NCBI RefSeq assembly: GCF_002897035.1 | Contig: NZ_BAUX01000002.1 | Coordinates: forward strand, 124,001-188,000 | Length of the DNA stretch: 64,000 nt | Direction of reading: 5' to 3' | Source of the DNA: Methylopila sp. Yamaguchi | Lineage (GTDB): Bacteria > Pseudomonadota > Alphaproteobacteria > Rhizobiales > Methylopilaceae | Shown here: one piece after another, positions 54,217 through 63,792 of the stretch | Layout: each line of letters begins with the position of its first letter | Position numbering within the stretch: position 1 is the first letter of the stretch | Notes under the pieces: generated by a model | What the model saw: only the letters and a program-made list of their open reading frames with translations | Databases searched by the model: none | What the model was told of the DNA's origin: nothing | Translations under genes and position numbers: made by a program

Positions 54217-55614
54217 TCACGCGACCAACTGGGCCTGCGCGAGCATGTGCGAGATCCGCGGGTCCTTGAGCTCGAGCTCGCGGATGCGGCCGTCGGGCGC
54301 CACCATCCCCATACGGTCCAGCCAGGCCTCGAACTCGGGCGCGGCCTTCACGCCCAGGGTCGAGCGGAGATAGAGCACGTCGTGGAACGACAGGCTCTGG
54401 TAGTTCAGCATCACGTCGTCGGCGCCCGGCACGCAGATGAGGAAGGTGCAGCCCGCCGTCGTCAGCAGAGTCATCAGGCCGTCCATGTCGTCCTGGTCGG
54501 CCTCGGCGTGGTTAGTGTAGCAGACGTCGCAGCCCATCGGCAGGCCGAGCAGCTTGCCGCAGAAATGGTCCTCGAGCCCGGCGCGGATGATCTGCTTGCC
54601 GTCGTAGAGGTACTCCGGCCCGATGAAGCCGACGACGGTGTTCACGATCATCGGTTGATAAGCGCGCGCGACGGCGTAGGCGCGGGTCTCCATGGTCTGC
54701 TGGTCGACGCCATGGTGGGCGTCGGCGGAGAGCGCCGCGCCCTGCCCCGTCTCGAAATACATCACGTTCTGGCCGACGGTGCCCCGCTTCAGCGCCAGCG
54801 CGGCGTCATGAGCCTCCTTGAGGACGGCGAGATCAACGCCGAAGCCGCGGTTCGCGGCCTCCGAACCCGCGACCGACTGGAACACGAGGTCCACCGGCGC
54901 CTGGCGGTTCATGATCTCGATGGCGTTGGTGACGTGGGTGAGCACGCAGGTTTGCGCAGGGATGTCGTACTGCTGGCGAAGTCCGTCGAGCATCTCCATC
55001 AGCGCGATCGCGTTCGGCACGTTGTCGGTAGCCGGGTTGATGCCGATCACGGCGTCCCCGACGCCATAGAGCAGGCCGTCGAGCACGGAGACCGCGACGC
55101 CCCGGAGGTCGTCGGTCGGGTGGTTCGGCTGCAGCCGGGTGCCGAGCCGCCCCGGAAGGCCCAAGGTGGTGCGGAAGGCTGTAACGACCCTGCACTTCCG
55201 CGCGACCGCGATGAGATCCTGATTGCGCATGAGCTTGGAGACCGCGGCGACCATCTCGGGCGTCAGGCCGGGCGCGAGCTTCGAAAGCGCGTCGGAGTCC
55301 GCCTCGTGGGACAGTAGCCAGTCGCGGAAGCCGCCGACCGTGAGATGGGACACGGCCGCGAAGGCTTCCGCGTCGTGGCCGTCGACGATGAGGCGCGTCA
55401 CCTCGTCGTCTTCGTAAGGCACGAGGGCTTCTCGGAGAAAGGTGTCCAGCGGCAGGTCGGCGAGAACGATCCGCGCCGCGACGCGCTCGGCGTCCGTGTC
55501 CGCGGCCAGCCCCGCGAGTTCGTCGCCGGACCGCCGCGGCGAGGCCGCCGCCATCAGCCGCTTCAGATCGGGGAACGCATAGCGTTGTCCGCCGAGATCA
55601 CACCGCAGGATCAT
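54217..55614 (-). CDS. eutB: Ethanolamine ammonia-lyase large subunit
   Basis: The catalytic TIM-barrel chain of the B12-dependent lyase, 465 residues. Conserved stretches include NPATDNVPNAIALMEML, QSVAGSEAANRGFGVDLAVL and YFETGQGAALSADAHHGVDQQT. CDVCYTNHAEADQDD is also diagnostic. The ATG at 55614 (MILRCDLGGQ) matches the family start; the frame is open further upstream without similarity. The stop sits at the start of eutC. Without a microcompartment, acetaldehyde would be handled by cytoplasmic dehydrogenases, so use of ethanolamine as nitrogen source is plausible. Confidence 0.95.
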   Translation of the reverse strand: MILRCDLGGQRYAFPDLKRLMAAASPRRSGDELAGLAADTDAERVAARIVLADLPLDTFLREALVPYEDDEVTRLIVDGHDAEAFAAVSHLTVGGFRDWLLSHEADSDALSKLAPGLTPEMVAAVSKLMRNQDLIAVARKCRVVTAFRTTLGLPGRLGTRLQPNHPTDDLRGVAVSVLDGLLYGVGDAVIGINPATDNVPNAIALMEMLDGLRQQYDIPAQTCVLTHVTNAIEIMNRQAPVDLVFQSVAGSEAANRGFGVDLAVLKEAHDAALALKRGTVGQNVMYFETGQGAALSADAHHGVDQQTMETRAYAVARAYQPMIVNTVVGFIGPEYLYDGKQIIRAGLEDHFCGKLLGLPMGCDVCYTNHAEADQDDMDGLMTLLTTAGCTFLICVPGADDVMLNYQSLSFHDVLYLRSTLGVKAAPEFEAWLDRMGMVAPDGRIRELELKDPRISHMLAQAQLVA

Positions 55615-56016
55615 CCCGCTCTCCCTTCCACATCGCGCCCGTCGCGCTGCGGCGATCCCTCCGCAAGCGAGAAACGGACCATTTCTTTTACGCCGCGACG
55701 GCCACAGCGAAAGGGCCCCGTCGGCGTCTCGTCCGTGCGGGGCCTGACGCTTTCCGCGGCAGCAGGCGAGCGAGATTGCTGCAGCCCCCGGCAAACGTTG
55801 TCGGCGCCTCATCCCTCCGCGCGGCGCATCATCCGCCGCGCCGCAAGTCCGATCTCAGCGCGTGCGTCGAGGTGACGCCGCATTCCGCGCCCCGTTTCTC
55901 AGGCGCCGCGTCGCTACCGATTGCCGTGTCCGATCCTTCGTGCTCCATTGCGCCGCATCATGGCTGGAACGGCTCCTTTTGGACCGGTTTTGCCGACCAC
56001 GGAGATCTTCGCGCGC
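55615..56016. other. 400-base divergent intergenic region (eutB / phosphomannomutase)
   Basis: No gene was recognised. It contains a strong hairpin GCGCGGCG-N7-CGCCGCGC at 55819-55841 and should hold both divergent promoters. Open frames that run into both neighbours lack family similarity in this part. Confidence 0.5.
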
Positions 56017-57516
56017 ATGTTCCCGACGCCCAAGCCTTACCTCAAGCCCAACACCTATGAGTTTGAATCGTCGCCGATGGTGAAGGCGACCGGCTTCCGG
56101 GAATACGACGCGCGCTGGCTGTTTCCCGACGAGATCAACCTCATGGGCGTGCAGGCGCTCGGAATGGGGCTCGGCACGCTGATCCACGAACTCGGCGTCC
56201 CGCCGGAGATCGTGGTCGGCCACGACTTCCGCAGCTACTCCGCCTCGATCAAGATCGCGCTTGCGAACGGGCTCATGGCCGCGGGGATCAAAGTGCGCGA
56301 CATCGGGCTCGCGCTGTCGCCGATGGCTTACTTCGCCCAGTTCGAGCTGGACTGTCCGTGCGTCGCGATGGTGACCGCGTCGCACAACGATAATGGCTGG
56401 ACAGGCGTGAAGATGGGCGTGCAGCGCCCGATGACCTTCGGCCCGGAAGAGATGACGCGGCTGAAGGAGATCGTGCTCGCCGCGGCGTTCAAGCTGCCGG
56501 GCGGCGGCGCGTACGTCTTCGAAGAGAACTTCCCAGAGCGCTACCTCGCCAAGCTGCTGGATCGCCCGAAGATCACCCGCAAGCTCAAGGTGGTCGCGGC
56601 CTGCGGCAACGGCACGGCCGGCGCTTTCGCGCCCCAGGCGCTGGAGAGGCTCGGCTGCGAGGTGATCCCGCTCGACGCAGAGCTCGACCACACCTTCCCG
56701 AAGTACAACCCCAACCCGGAAGACATGCAGATGCTGCATGCGATCCGCGACGCGGTGCTGGAGCACGGCGCGGACGTCGGTCTCGGCTTCGACGGCGACG
56801 GCGACCGCTGCGGCGTCGTGGACAACGAGGGCGACGAAATCTTCGCCGACAAGGTCGGCGTCATGCTCGCGCGCGACCTCTCGGCCATCCACCCCAACGC
56901 CCAGTTCGTCGTCGACGTGAAGTCGACCGGCCTGTTCATGACCGATCCGGTCCTGACCGCCCAGGGCGCGAAGACCGACTACTGGAAGACCGGCCACTCC
57001 TACATCAAGCGCCGCGTGAACGAGCTGAACGCGCTCGTCGGCTTCGAGAAGTCCGGCCATTACTTCTTCAACAAGCCGATCGGCTACGGCTATGACGACG
57101 GGCTAATCTCGGCGCTCGCGATCTGCGACATGCTGGACCGCAACCCCGACAAGTCGATGGCGGACCTCAAGCGCGCGCTGCCCAAGACCTGGGGCTCGCC
57201 CACCATGTCCCCGCACTGCGCCGACGACGTGAAGTACGACGTCGTAGCGGAAACGACGGCGACCTTCGAGCGGATGAAGGCCGAAGGCGAGCCAGTCGGC
57301 GGCCAGAAGATCGTTGATCTCGTCACCGTGAACGGCGTCCGCATCACCGCCGAGGACGGCACCTGGGGCCTCGTCCGCGCCTCGTCGAACAAGCCCGAAC
57401 TTGTCGTGGTGGTGGAAAGCCCGGTGTCGGAAGCCCGGCTTCATGAGATGTTCAAGGCGGTCGACGGCATTCTCCGGCGCCGCTCCGAGGTGGGCGCGTA
57501 CAACCAGACTATCTGA
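56017..57516 (+). CDS. Phosphomannomutase/phosphoglucomutase (AlgC/ManB type)
   Basis: Interconverts mannose-6-phosphate and mannose-1-phosphate (often also glucose phosphates) for GDP-mannose supply. The 499-residue protein has the phosphohexomutase active-site serine in VTASHNDNGWTGVKMG, the metal loop GFDGDGDRCGVVD, the sugar-binding loop VGFEKSGHYFF and the C-terminal phosphate site VRASSNKPELVVVVES. The start is placed at ATG 56017 (MFPTPKPYLKPNTYEFE) because homologues begin there; ATG 55960 is possible. The GDP-mannose gene follows downstream. Confidence 0.92.
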   Translation: MFPTPKPYLKPNTYEFESSPMVKATGFREYDARWLFPDEINLMGVQALGMGLGTLIHELGVPPEIVVGHDFRSYSASIKIALANGLMAAGIKVRDIGLALSPMAYFAQFELDCPCVAMVTASHNDNGWTGVKMGVQRPMTFGPEEMTRLKEIVLAAAFKLPGGGAYVFEENFPERYLAKLLDRPKITRKLKVVAACGNGTAGAFAPQALERLGCEVIPLDAELDHTFPKYNPNPEDMQMLHAIRDAVLEHGADVGLGFDGDGDRCGVVDNEGDEIFADKVGVMLARDLSAIHPNAQFVVDVKSTGLFMTDPVLTAQGAKTDYWKTGHSYIKRRVNELNALVGFEKSGHYFFNKPIGYGYDDGLISALAICDMLDRNPDKSMADLKRALPKTWGSPTMSPHCADDVKYDVVAETTATFERMKAEGEPVGGQKIVDLVTVNGVRITAEDGTWGLVRASSNKPELVVVVESPVSEARLHEMFKAVDGILRRRSEVGAYNQTI

Positions 57517-57601
57517 AGAAAACGCCTTCAATTTTCCGCCGGCTATCCCCCGCGCCGGCGGGCGCCACCGCAACGAAAGGTTGTGATCTGAAACTGGGCA
57601 A

Positions 57602-57632
57602 TTGACAAAGCCGCCTCAGATCGCGCTATTTT
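57602..57632 (+). promoter_or_regulatory. Sigma-70-type promoter upstream of the mannose-1-phosphate guanylyltransferase gene
   Basis: TTGACA (57602-57607) is followed after 18-19 bases by CTATTT/TATTTT, a good -35/-10 pair. Transcription from it would give an untranslated leader of about 100 bases before the ATG at 57740. Confidence 0.55.
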
Positions 57633-57739
57633 GCACCTGCAAAGTCGTTTTGTTGCAGCGCACATATTTGGCCGTCAGGCGACGCTTCATGGCCGACCAT
57701 TCTTTCGGCAATATAAAGTCAGCGGGGGAGTCCAAGACG

Positions 57740-59215
57740 ATGAGTGGGGACGTGAGACGCACCGCCGGGCCGTCCAAGGTCACGCCAGTGATTCTGTCCG
57801 GAGGCACGGGCACGCGACTGTGGCCGCTGTCGCGCGAAGCCTATCCGAAGCAGCTTCTCGCGCTCGCCGGCGACCGCACGATGCTCCAGGACACGGCGAG
57901 CCGCGTCAGCGATCCGAAGCTCTTCACGAAGCCGATGGTCGTGGCCAACCACGAGCATCGCTTCATCATCGCCGAGCAGATGCGGGCCCTGGGCCTCGAG
58001 GACACCACGATCGTCCTCGAGCCGTTCGGCCGCAACACGGCGCCGGCCGCCGCGGTCGCCGCCCTGGTCGCGGTCGCGAGCGATCCCAACGCCATCCTTC
58101 TGCTGATGCCCGCCGACCATGTCGTGCGCGATCCTGCGGCCTTCCGCGCCGCAGTCGAGCGCGGCCTTGTCGCCGCGCACGAGGGCCGGCTGGTTCTGTT
58201 CGGTCTAAAGCCGACCGAGCCGGCGACCGGCTTCGGCTACATTGAACAGGGGGACGCCCACCCCACCGCCCCCGGCAGCTACTCCGTCAAGCGCTTCGTC
58301 GAGAAGCCCGACCGGGCGACCGCTGAGGGCTATGTCGCGGCGGGGACGTACCTCTGGAACAGCGGCATCTTCCTGCTGCCCGCGCAGGCGCTGATCGACG
58401 AGTTCCAGAAGTTGGACCCCGGCGTGCTTGCGGCGGCGAAGCGTTCGCTCGACAGCGCCGGACGCGACCTCGATTTCGTCCGCCTGGGCGAGGAGGCCTT
58501 CCGCGAAGCCCCGTCGATCTCGATCGACTACGCCGTCATGGAGAAGACCGACCGCGCCATCGTGGTCCCCGCCGACTTCGCCTGGACCGACGCCGGAAGC
58601 TGGTCGTCGCTGTGGGACATCGGCGCCAAGGACCGCAGCGGCAACGTCGTCGCCGGCGAAACCGTCATCGAGGACGCGAAGGGCTGCTACATCCGCGGCG
58701 AGGGCCAGCTGGTGGCGGCGCTCGGCGTGGAGGACCTCGTGATCGTGGCGACGCCCGACGTCGTGATGGTCACGACCAAGGGCCGCGACCAGGACGTAAA
58801 GACGCTGGTCAACCAGGTGCGCGCCGCGGGCCACGCTTCCGCCACCGAGACCCTGCGGAACCATCGCCCGTGGGGCTTCTTCCAGTCGATCCACACCGGC
58901 GACCGCTTCCAGGTGAAGCGCATCACCGTGAAGCCGGGGGCGAAGCTTTCGCTCCAGAAGCACTTCCACCGCGCCGAGCACTGGGTGGTGGTGAACGGCA
59001 CCGCCCTGGTGACGCGCGACGGCGAGCAGGTTCTCCTGCGCGAGAACGAGTCCGTCTTCCTGCCGCTCGGCTGCGTCCACCGGCTCGAGAATCCCGGCAA
59101 GGTCCCGCTGAACCTGATCGAGGTTCAATCCGGGTCCTATCTCGGCGAGGACGACATCGTGCGCTACGAGGACATGTACGCGCGGGTGAAGGACGCGACC
59201 GACACGCAGGTCTGA
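57740..59215 (+). CDS. cpsB: Mannose-1-phosphate guanylyltransferase/mannose-6-phosphate isomerase
   Basis: A bifunctional AlgA/XanB/CpsB-type enzyme making GDP-mannose. The N-terminal nucleotidyltransferase domain (residues 15-300) starts VILSGGTGTRLWPLSREAYPK and has FVEKPDRATAEGYV and WNSGIFLL. The C-terminal cupin isomerase domain has RPWGFFQSIHTGDRFQVKRI, LSLQKHFHRAEHW (metal His) and VFLPLGCVHRLENPG. The 491-residue length matches the family. GGGGGAG precedes the ATG; an earlier in-frame ATG (57689) is less likely. With the upstream mutase it gives GDP-mannose for polysaccharide. Confidence 0.93.
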   Translation: MSGDVRRTAGPSKVTPVILSGGTGTRLWPLSREAYPKQLLALAGDRTMLQDTASRVSDPKLFTKPMVVANHEHRFIIAEQMRALGLEDTTIVLEPFGRNTAPAAAVAALVAVASDPNAILLLMPADHVVRDPAAFRAAVERGLVAAHEGRLVLFGLKPTEPATGFGYIEQGDAHPTAPGSYSVKRFVEKPDRATAEGYVAAGTYLWNSGIFLLPAQALIDEFQKLDPGVLAAAKRSLDSAGRDLDFVRLGEEAFREAPSISIDYAVMEKTDRAIVVPADFAWTDAGSWSSLWDIGAKDRSGNVVAGETVIEDAKGCYIRGEGQLVAALGVEDLVIVATPDVVMVTTKGRDQDVKTLVNQVRAAGHASATETLRNHRPWGFFQSIHTGDRFQVKRITVKPGAKLSLQKHFHRAEHWVVVNGTALVTRDGEQVLLRENESVFLPLGCVHRLENPGKVPLNLIEVQSGSYLGEDDIVRYEDMYARVKDATDTQV

Positions 59216-59269
59216 TCCTTCGGCGCCTGCCCGCTCCGACCCGGGCGACAGGTCGACTTCGAGGATTCT

Positions 59270-59289
59270 CGGCCGCCCAAAGGCGGCCG
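59270..59289. repeat. Perfect hairpin downstream of cpsB
   Basis: CGGCCGCC-CAAA-GGCGGCCG, an eight-pair stem with a four-base loop, lies 55 bases after the stop. No T-run follows, so it may slow degradation or act in termination only weakly. Confidence 0.55.
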
Positions 59290-59445
59290 TCCGGGCTTGA
59301 CGGAACAGACGTTCCGGGCGGAGTATCGACGAGCTTTGCCATGCACGCGACGGTCGTTTAGGCTGGCGCGTCAATCTCCCAATTTCAATCGCTGATTGAC
59401 GACCTTTTTAAATACATCGCTGTCTGTGTAATAACGGGTTGAAGC

Positions 59446-60864
59446 TTGAACATCATCTTCGATATCACGCGGCTGTTGCGGCGGTCGTCGGCGTTCACGC
59501 CGACGGGAATCGACCGCGTCGAGTTGGCCTATGCGCGGCACCTGCGCGAGCACTACCCTGACGAGGCGCACTTCATCGGCCGTCTGCGCTCGCGGCCCTG
59601 GCGGCTCAATCCGGATGCCTGCCACAGCTTCATCGAGACGCTGACGACTCGCTGGGAGATGAGCAACGAGCTGGCCTCGCGCAGCGAGATCAGCAGGCTG
59701 GAGAACTTCCTCGAGATCCTGCCGAACGCGCTCGCCGCCGGCATGGAGCAGCCCGTCCGTCGCAGCTCGATCCCGGCGCTTGCGCCGTCTCTGCCGGTGC
59801 TGCTGTCCCCGCTCAGCCTATGGCCCGACCGCGCCTGCCGCCGCTTCAATAAGGGCGCGGTCTATCTCAACGTATCGCACGAAGGGCTGATCGCGCGGCG
59901 CGACGTCAGCCGGCTGGTCGAGGTTCGCAACCTCCTCCCGATCTATCTGGTCCACGACCTCATTCCGATCTCGCATCCGGAATACGCCCGGCCCGGCGAC
60001 CGCGAGAAGCACGAAGCGCGGATGCGTACGGTGCTAAACTCGGCCGTCGCGACCCTGACGAATTCGGAGCACACCAGCCAGATGCTGTCCGAGTTCGCGA
60101 CGCTGCACGGGCTCAATCTCGCGCCGACCGTGGTGAGCCCGCTCGGCGTCGAGCAGAAGTTCCACGAGCCGGTGGACCTCCCGCCGATCGACACGCCTTA
60201 CTTCGTGATGATCGGCACGATCGAGCCGCGCAAGAACCACCTGACCATCTTGCACCTTTGGCGCCATCTCGCGGAGACGTCTCCGGTCGTTCCGAAGCTG
60301 ATCGTGATCGGCCGGCGCGGGTGGGAGAACGAGAACGTCATCGACATCATGGAGCGCTGCGACGCGCTTTCGCCGCATGTCATCGAGTGCAACAGGCTGC
60401 CCGACCAGCTTCTCCGCCACCTCATGGCGAACGCCCGGGCGGTGCTCATGCCGTCCTTCGCCGAGGGCTACGGCCTGCCGCTCGCGGAAGCCCTCACCAT
60501 GGGCGCCCCAGCCCTCTGTTCCGACCTTTCGGTGTTTCGCGAGATCGCGCAGGACGCGCCGGACTACATCAGCCCGATCGATGGCGCCGAATGGATGCGG
60601 TCGATCGTCGATTACGCCAAGCCGGACTCAAAGCGCCGGGCGGCTCAGATCGAGCGGCTGGCGCGGTTCAAGCCGCCGACCTGGGAGAAGCATTTCGCGG
60701 CGCTCGACCATCTGATCGAGCTCGTGCACAGCACCTCCCAGCGCTCCGCCACCGCGATCCGCCCGGGCAAGTACCGCACGCCGTCGCCGGTCCCCGGCAG
60801 CGCCGTTGCCGCGCGCATGCGAAAGAACATCGCGGACCTGATCGCGAGCGAAGACGCCGCCTGA
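59446..60864 (+). CDS. Family 4/1 glycosyltransferase
   Basis: A 472-residue GT-B glycosyltransferase. The start NIIFDITRLLRRSSAFTPTGIDRVELAYA resembles enzymes acting on rhamnan or exopolysaccharide chains. The C-terminal donor domain has FVMIGTIEPRKNHLTIL, LIVIGRRGWENE and PSFAEGYGLPLAEALTMGAP, which carries the E-x7-E motif. A TTG start is used; no closer ATG fits the N-terminal strand. Given the preceding GDP-mannose gene, mannose transfer is plausible but unproven. Confidence 0.88.
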   Translation: MNIIFDITRLLRRSSAFTPTGIDRVELAYARHLREHYPDEAHFIGRLRSRPWRLNPDACHSFIETLTTRWEMSNELASRSEISRLENFLEILPNALAAGMEQPVRRSSIPALAPSLPVLLSPLSLWPDRACRRFNKGAVYLNVSHEGLIARRDVSRLVEVRNLLPIYLVHDLIPISHPEYARPGDREKHEARMRTVLNSAVATLTNSEHTSQMLSEFATLHGLNLAPTVVSPLGVEQKFHEPVDLPPIDTPYFVMIGTIEPRKNHLTILHLWRHLAETSPVVPKLIVIGRRGWENENVIDIMERCDALSPHVIECNRLPDQLLRHLMANARAVLMPSFAEGYGLPLAEALTMGAPALCSDLSVFREIAQDAPDYISPIDGAEWMRSIVDYAKPDSKRRAAQIERLARFKPPTWEKHFAALDHLIELVHSTSQRSATAIRPGKYRTPSPVPGSAVAARMRKNIADLIASEDAA

Positions 60865-60877
60865 GGCGTAGAAATGG

Positions 60878-60921
60878 GCGCTCGGTTCGCGCCGCCGCTT
60901 TTCGCGGGGCGGACCGAGCGC
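60878..60921. terminator. Stem-loop between two convergent glycosyltransferase genes
   Basis: GCGCTCGGT (60878-60886) pairs with ACCGAGCGC (60913-60921), with inner CCGCC/GGCGG. It lies in the 81-base gap between convergent genes. There is no clear T-run, so the call as terminator is tentative. Confidence 0.45.
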
Positions 60922-60945
60922 GTGCTTGGCGAGCCGTCCGAGCGG

Positions 60946-62280
60946 TCAGCCCGGCGCGCCCGCCACCTTGTCGTACATGCCCTGGAGGGCGCTGCGGTAG
61001 CGCTCGCGCGAGTACAGGGCCGCCTGCGCCCTGCCCTTCGCGGAAAGCTCCGCCCGCAGTTCGCCGTTCGTGCTGACCGTCCGGATCGCTTCGGCGATCG
61101 CGCGGGTGTCGTAGGGGTCGACCAATAGGGCGGCGTCGCCGGCGATCTCGGGGATCGAGGACTGATCGGAGCTGATGACCGGCGTGCCGCACAGCATGCT
61201 TTCCAGCACCGGCAGCCCGAAGCCCTCGTAGAGCGAGGGGAAGACGACCGCCTTCGCGCCGCGGATCAGGCTGACCAGGAGCGGGAACGGGGCGTAGTCG
61301 AAACGGCGCACGCGGTCCCGCTGGAAGGTGAAGTTTTCGATCTGCTCGAGGTAGCGGTTCGTGGACTCCGACAGGAAGCGGAGCTCCTCCTCCGACTTCC
61401 ATGCGGGTTTGCCCAGAACCACCAGCGGCTCCTTCACGTCGCTCGCGAGATAGGACTCGATCAGGCGTCCAATGTTCTTCTTCGGCTCGACCGCGCCGAA
61501 GTAGAGGAAGTACCCCTTGTACTCCAAGCCAAACGCGCCCTCGACCTCGCGCTTCACCACGTCCTCGGGCTTGTCGAGGTACTTCTTCGGAATGTCGACG
61601 GATTGGTAGGTGTTGGTGATCTTGTCTTCGGGATAATCAAACAGATCGACGATGTCGCGCTTCGAGCACTCCGAGACGGTGCATATATGATCCGCATTCT
61701 TCAGCACGCGCCGGATCATGCGCATGTAGAACTTCTTGTTGTCGAGCGTCGTGTACGGCAGCTTGAGCGGCACGAGGTCGTGCAGCGTGTAGATGTTCTT
61801 CACCCCCGGAATGCGGATCGGGAGAGGATAGGTCCAGTGCATGATGTCCGGCTTCGTGATCGAGCTGACGCGGAGCATCGTCTTGTACGTGCGGAAATTT
61901 CGGTAGGACTTGTGGAACAGGTCCGGAACGTTCCAGATCTGGTCGAAGTAGGGCATGCGGGATTCGAAGTTGCGCGTGACGACCTTGCCGGTGATCGGAA
62001 CCTTGTGCGCCTGAAGCCCGAGAGGCGCGACCGCCGACTCCCGTAACCATCGGACCGCCTGCAAAATGGGGTGCGGCTTGCCGGCGTGAGGGTCGAAGAA
62101 CGCGATCTCCCGCATGAGCTTGTCCGCGCTCGGGGAGGCCCGGGAGCCGTAGAGAATTTCAGTGTTGTAGCCGAGCTCCTTGCATTCGAAGCTCAGATTT
62201 CGGGCGTAGGTCGCCACTCCGGTCCCTTTTTCCAGGGCCAGATTGTAGCCGTCGAGCATGATCGATCGGCGGTTCGCCAT
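60946..62280 (-). CDS. Family 4 glycosyltransferase (mannosyltransferase-like)
   Basis: A 444-residue GT-B glycosyltransferase of the GT4 group. The N-terminal domain starts IMLDGYNLALEKGTGVATYARNL, with a G-x-GVATYA acceptor loop. The donor domain has FLYFGAVEPKKNIGRLIE, PSLYEGFGLPVLESMLCGTPVISSD and a SSIPEIAGDAALLVDP tail, typical of mannosyltransferase-type enzymes. ATG 62280 is preceded by AGAAGAGGTG and preferred to an upstream start at 62328. Codon use seems slightly less GC-biased than neighbours (many Lys/Asn/Tyr), which might indicate separate ancestry. Confidence 0.9.
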   Translation of the reverse strand: MANRRSIMLDGYNLALEKGTGVATYARNLSFECKELGYNTEILYGSRASPSADKLMREIAFFDPHAGKPHPILQAVRWLRESAVAPLGLQAHKVPITGKVVTRNFESRMPYFDQIWNVPDLFHKSYRNFRTYKTMLRVSSITKPDIMHWTYPLPIRIPGVKNIYTLHDLVPLKLPYTTLDNKKFYMRMIRRVLKNADHICTVSECSKRDIVDLFDYPEDKITNTYQSVDIPKKYLDKPEDVVKREVEGAFGLEYKGYFLYFGAVEPKKNIGRLIESYLASDVKEPLVVLGKPAWKSEEELRFLSESTNRYLEQIENFTFQRDRVRRFDYAPFPLLVSLIRGAKAVVFPSLYEGFGLPVLESMLCGTPVISSDQSSIPEIAGDAALLVDPYDTRAIAEAIRTVSTNGELRAELSAKGRAQAALYSRERYRSALQGMYDKVAGAPG

Positions 62281-62542
62281 ACGAGAACACCTCTTCTCCG
62301 CACCCAAAGGTCCGCGACGGAGCGACATTTTGCGACCCGCCGACGAACGCGCACGATCTGAACCACGCCGCCCGACGTAGGCAAGCGAAAGCGTGTCACG
62401 GGGGACAAAAGGCGCTACTGCAACGGGTAGACTTCCCAGTGCGGGTTCGGCGCCATAGGGTCGCCGCTTGCTTTGGACGATTCAATCCTCCGTTCCTCGC
62501 TACCGGGCCGATAAGAAGCCCCCGCATTCACCTCAAGGCTCC

Positions 62543-63616
62543 ATGCTCCCCGAGACCGTCAGTTCGCCGCTTTCCAAGTCCTCTCCTGAGGATCGGCCGC
62601 AGCCCTCATCATCCCCCGCGGCCACTCTGGTGCGCATGAACCCCGGCGTCCTCTCGGTGCCCCTCTCATGGGTGGCGACGACGCGGGAGCATCCGCACGC
62701 CAATGTGGGCGACGCCCTGAGCGCCTTTGTGGTCGCGGTCATGGCCGGACTGCCCGTGAGGCGCGCCGGGTTCGACCAGCCCGCAGAGCGGATGGTCGCG
62801 GTTGGCACCATCGGCCACAACCAGCGCAACGGGGTGCTGCATTTCTGGGGAACCGGGGTCGACGCGGAGCGCAATCCAGTCGATCCGGCCCATCGCGGCT
62901 ACATCCGGCCTCCGGACACCGAGTTCAACGTCTACGCCCTGCGCGGACCCCGGAGCGCCGCGACGTTCCGCAGCCAGGGGATCTCCGTTCCCGACATCTA
63001 CGGCGACCCCGTGTGGGTTCTCCCGCGGATTTGGCCGATGACGGACGTGGAGAAGACGCACGATCTCGGCGTCATCCTGCACATCTCCGAACTCGAGAGC
63101 GCCGATCCGGAGGCGACCGCCAAGGCGATCCTCAAGCGCTACTACATCCCGCCGCATCTCCAGGATCGCATTCGCCTGATCAACACCTATTGCCCGGCCA
63201 CGCCCGAGGCGATGCGCGCGAAGATCGCCGAGATCGTGTCGTGCCGGCGCGTGGTGTCGACCAGCCTGCATGGGCTCGTCATTTCCGAAACCTACGGCAT
63301 CCCCTGCGCCTGGTTTGGGACCTATGGCGACAGCTACGGCGCCTTGCTGGATCTCAACGACCCCCAGGCGCACATCGACCACCGCATGCGCGACTTCTAC
63401 ACCGGCGCGGGGCGGGACCGTCTTTCGGCCTTCTTGCTCGACCGCGCGCGCATGACGGATTGGGACGCCGTCATGCGCTGGGTCGACGAAAGCTGGCGGC
63501 CGCTCTCCTACGACGACCGGCCGCTGATTGAGGCGTTTCCGCTGCCGCTCGCGGTCTCGCCGGACTCGCGCGTGTGGAGCGCGCCGGCTGCGACGATCGC
63601 CAAGATCCCGTTTTGA
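62543..63616 (+). CDS. Polysaccharide pyruvyl transferase-like protein
   Basis: A 357-residue protein resembling enzymes that add ketal-pyruvate to exopolysaccharide sugars (ExoV-like). Seen are VGDALSAFVVAVMAGLPVRR, VGTIGHNQRNGVLHFWGTG, the segment ALRGPRSAATFRSQGI, YGDPVWVLPRIW, and the C-terminal CRRVVSTSLHGLVISETYGIPCAWF with the conserved S-x-H-G. The first 35 residues are Ser/Pro-rich. ATG 62543 is used; ATG 62636 would begin directly at the conserved domain. A second related gene follows. Confidence 0.85.
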   Translation: MLPETVSSPLSKSSPEDRPQPSSSPAATLVRMNPGVLSVPLSWVATTREHPHANVGDALSAFVVAVMAGLPVRRAGFDQPAERMVAVGTIGHNQRNGVLHFWGTGVDAERNPVDPAHRGYIRPPDTEFNVYALRGPRSAATFRSQGISVPDIYGDPVWVLPRIWPMTDVEKTHDLGVILHISELESADPEATAKAILKRYYIPPHLQDRIRLINTYCPATPEAMRAKIAEIVSCRRVVSTSLHGLVISETYGIPCAWFGTYGDSYGALLDLNDPQAHIDHRMRDFYTGAGRDRLSAFLLDRARMTDWDAVMRWVDESWRPLSYDDRPLIEAFPLPLAVSPDSRVWSAPAATIAKIPF

Positions 63617-63792
63617 CGCCACAACCTGCATCGCCACGTCGAAAGCTCTTGCTGCACCGCAGCGCGTGACCATAAAATGGTCACTTAACGAGGTGATGCT
63701 CCGTAAGCGACACCGCAATCCGGGCGCGCTGCTGGCGCCTGCCAAGCGGCGCGCTCGTTTGGCCAGGCGTCCGGGGGACAGTAGGAGACGTC

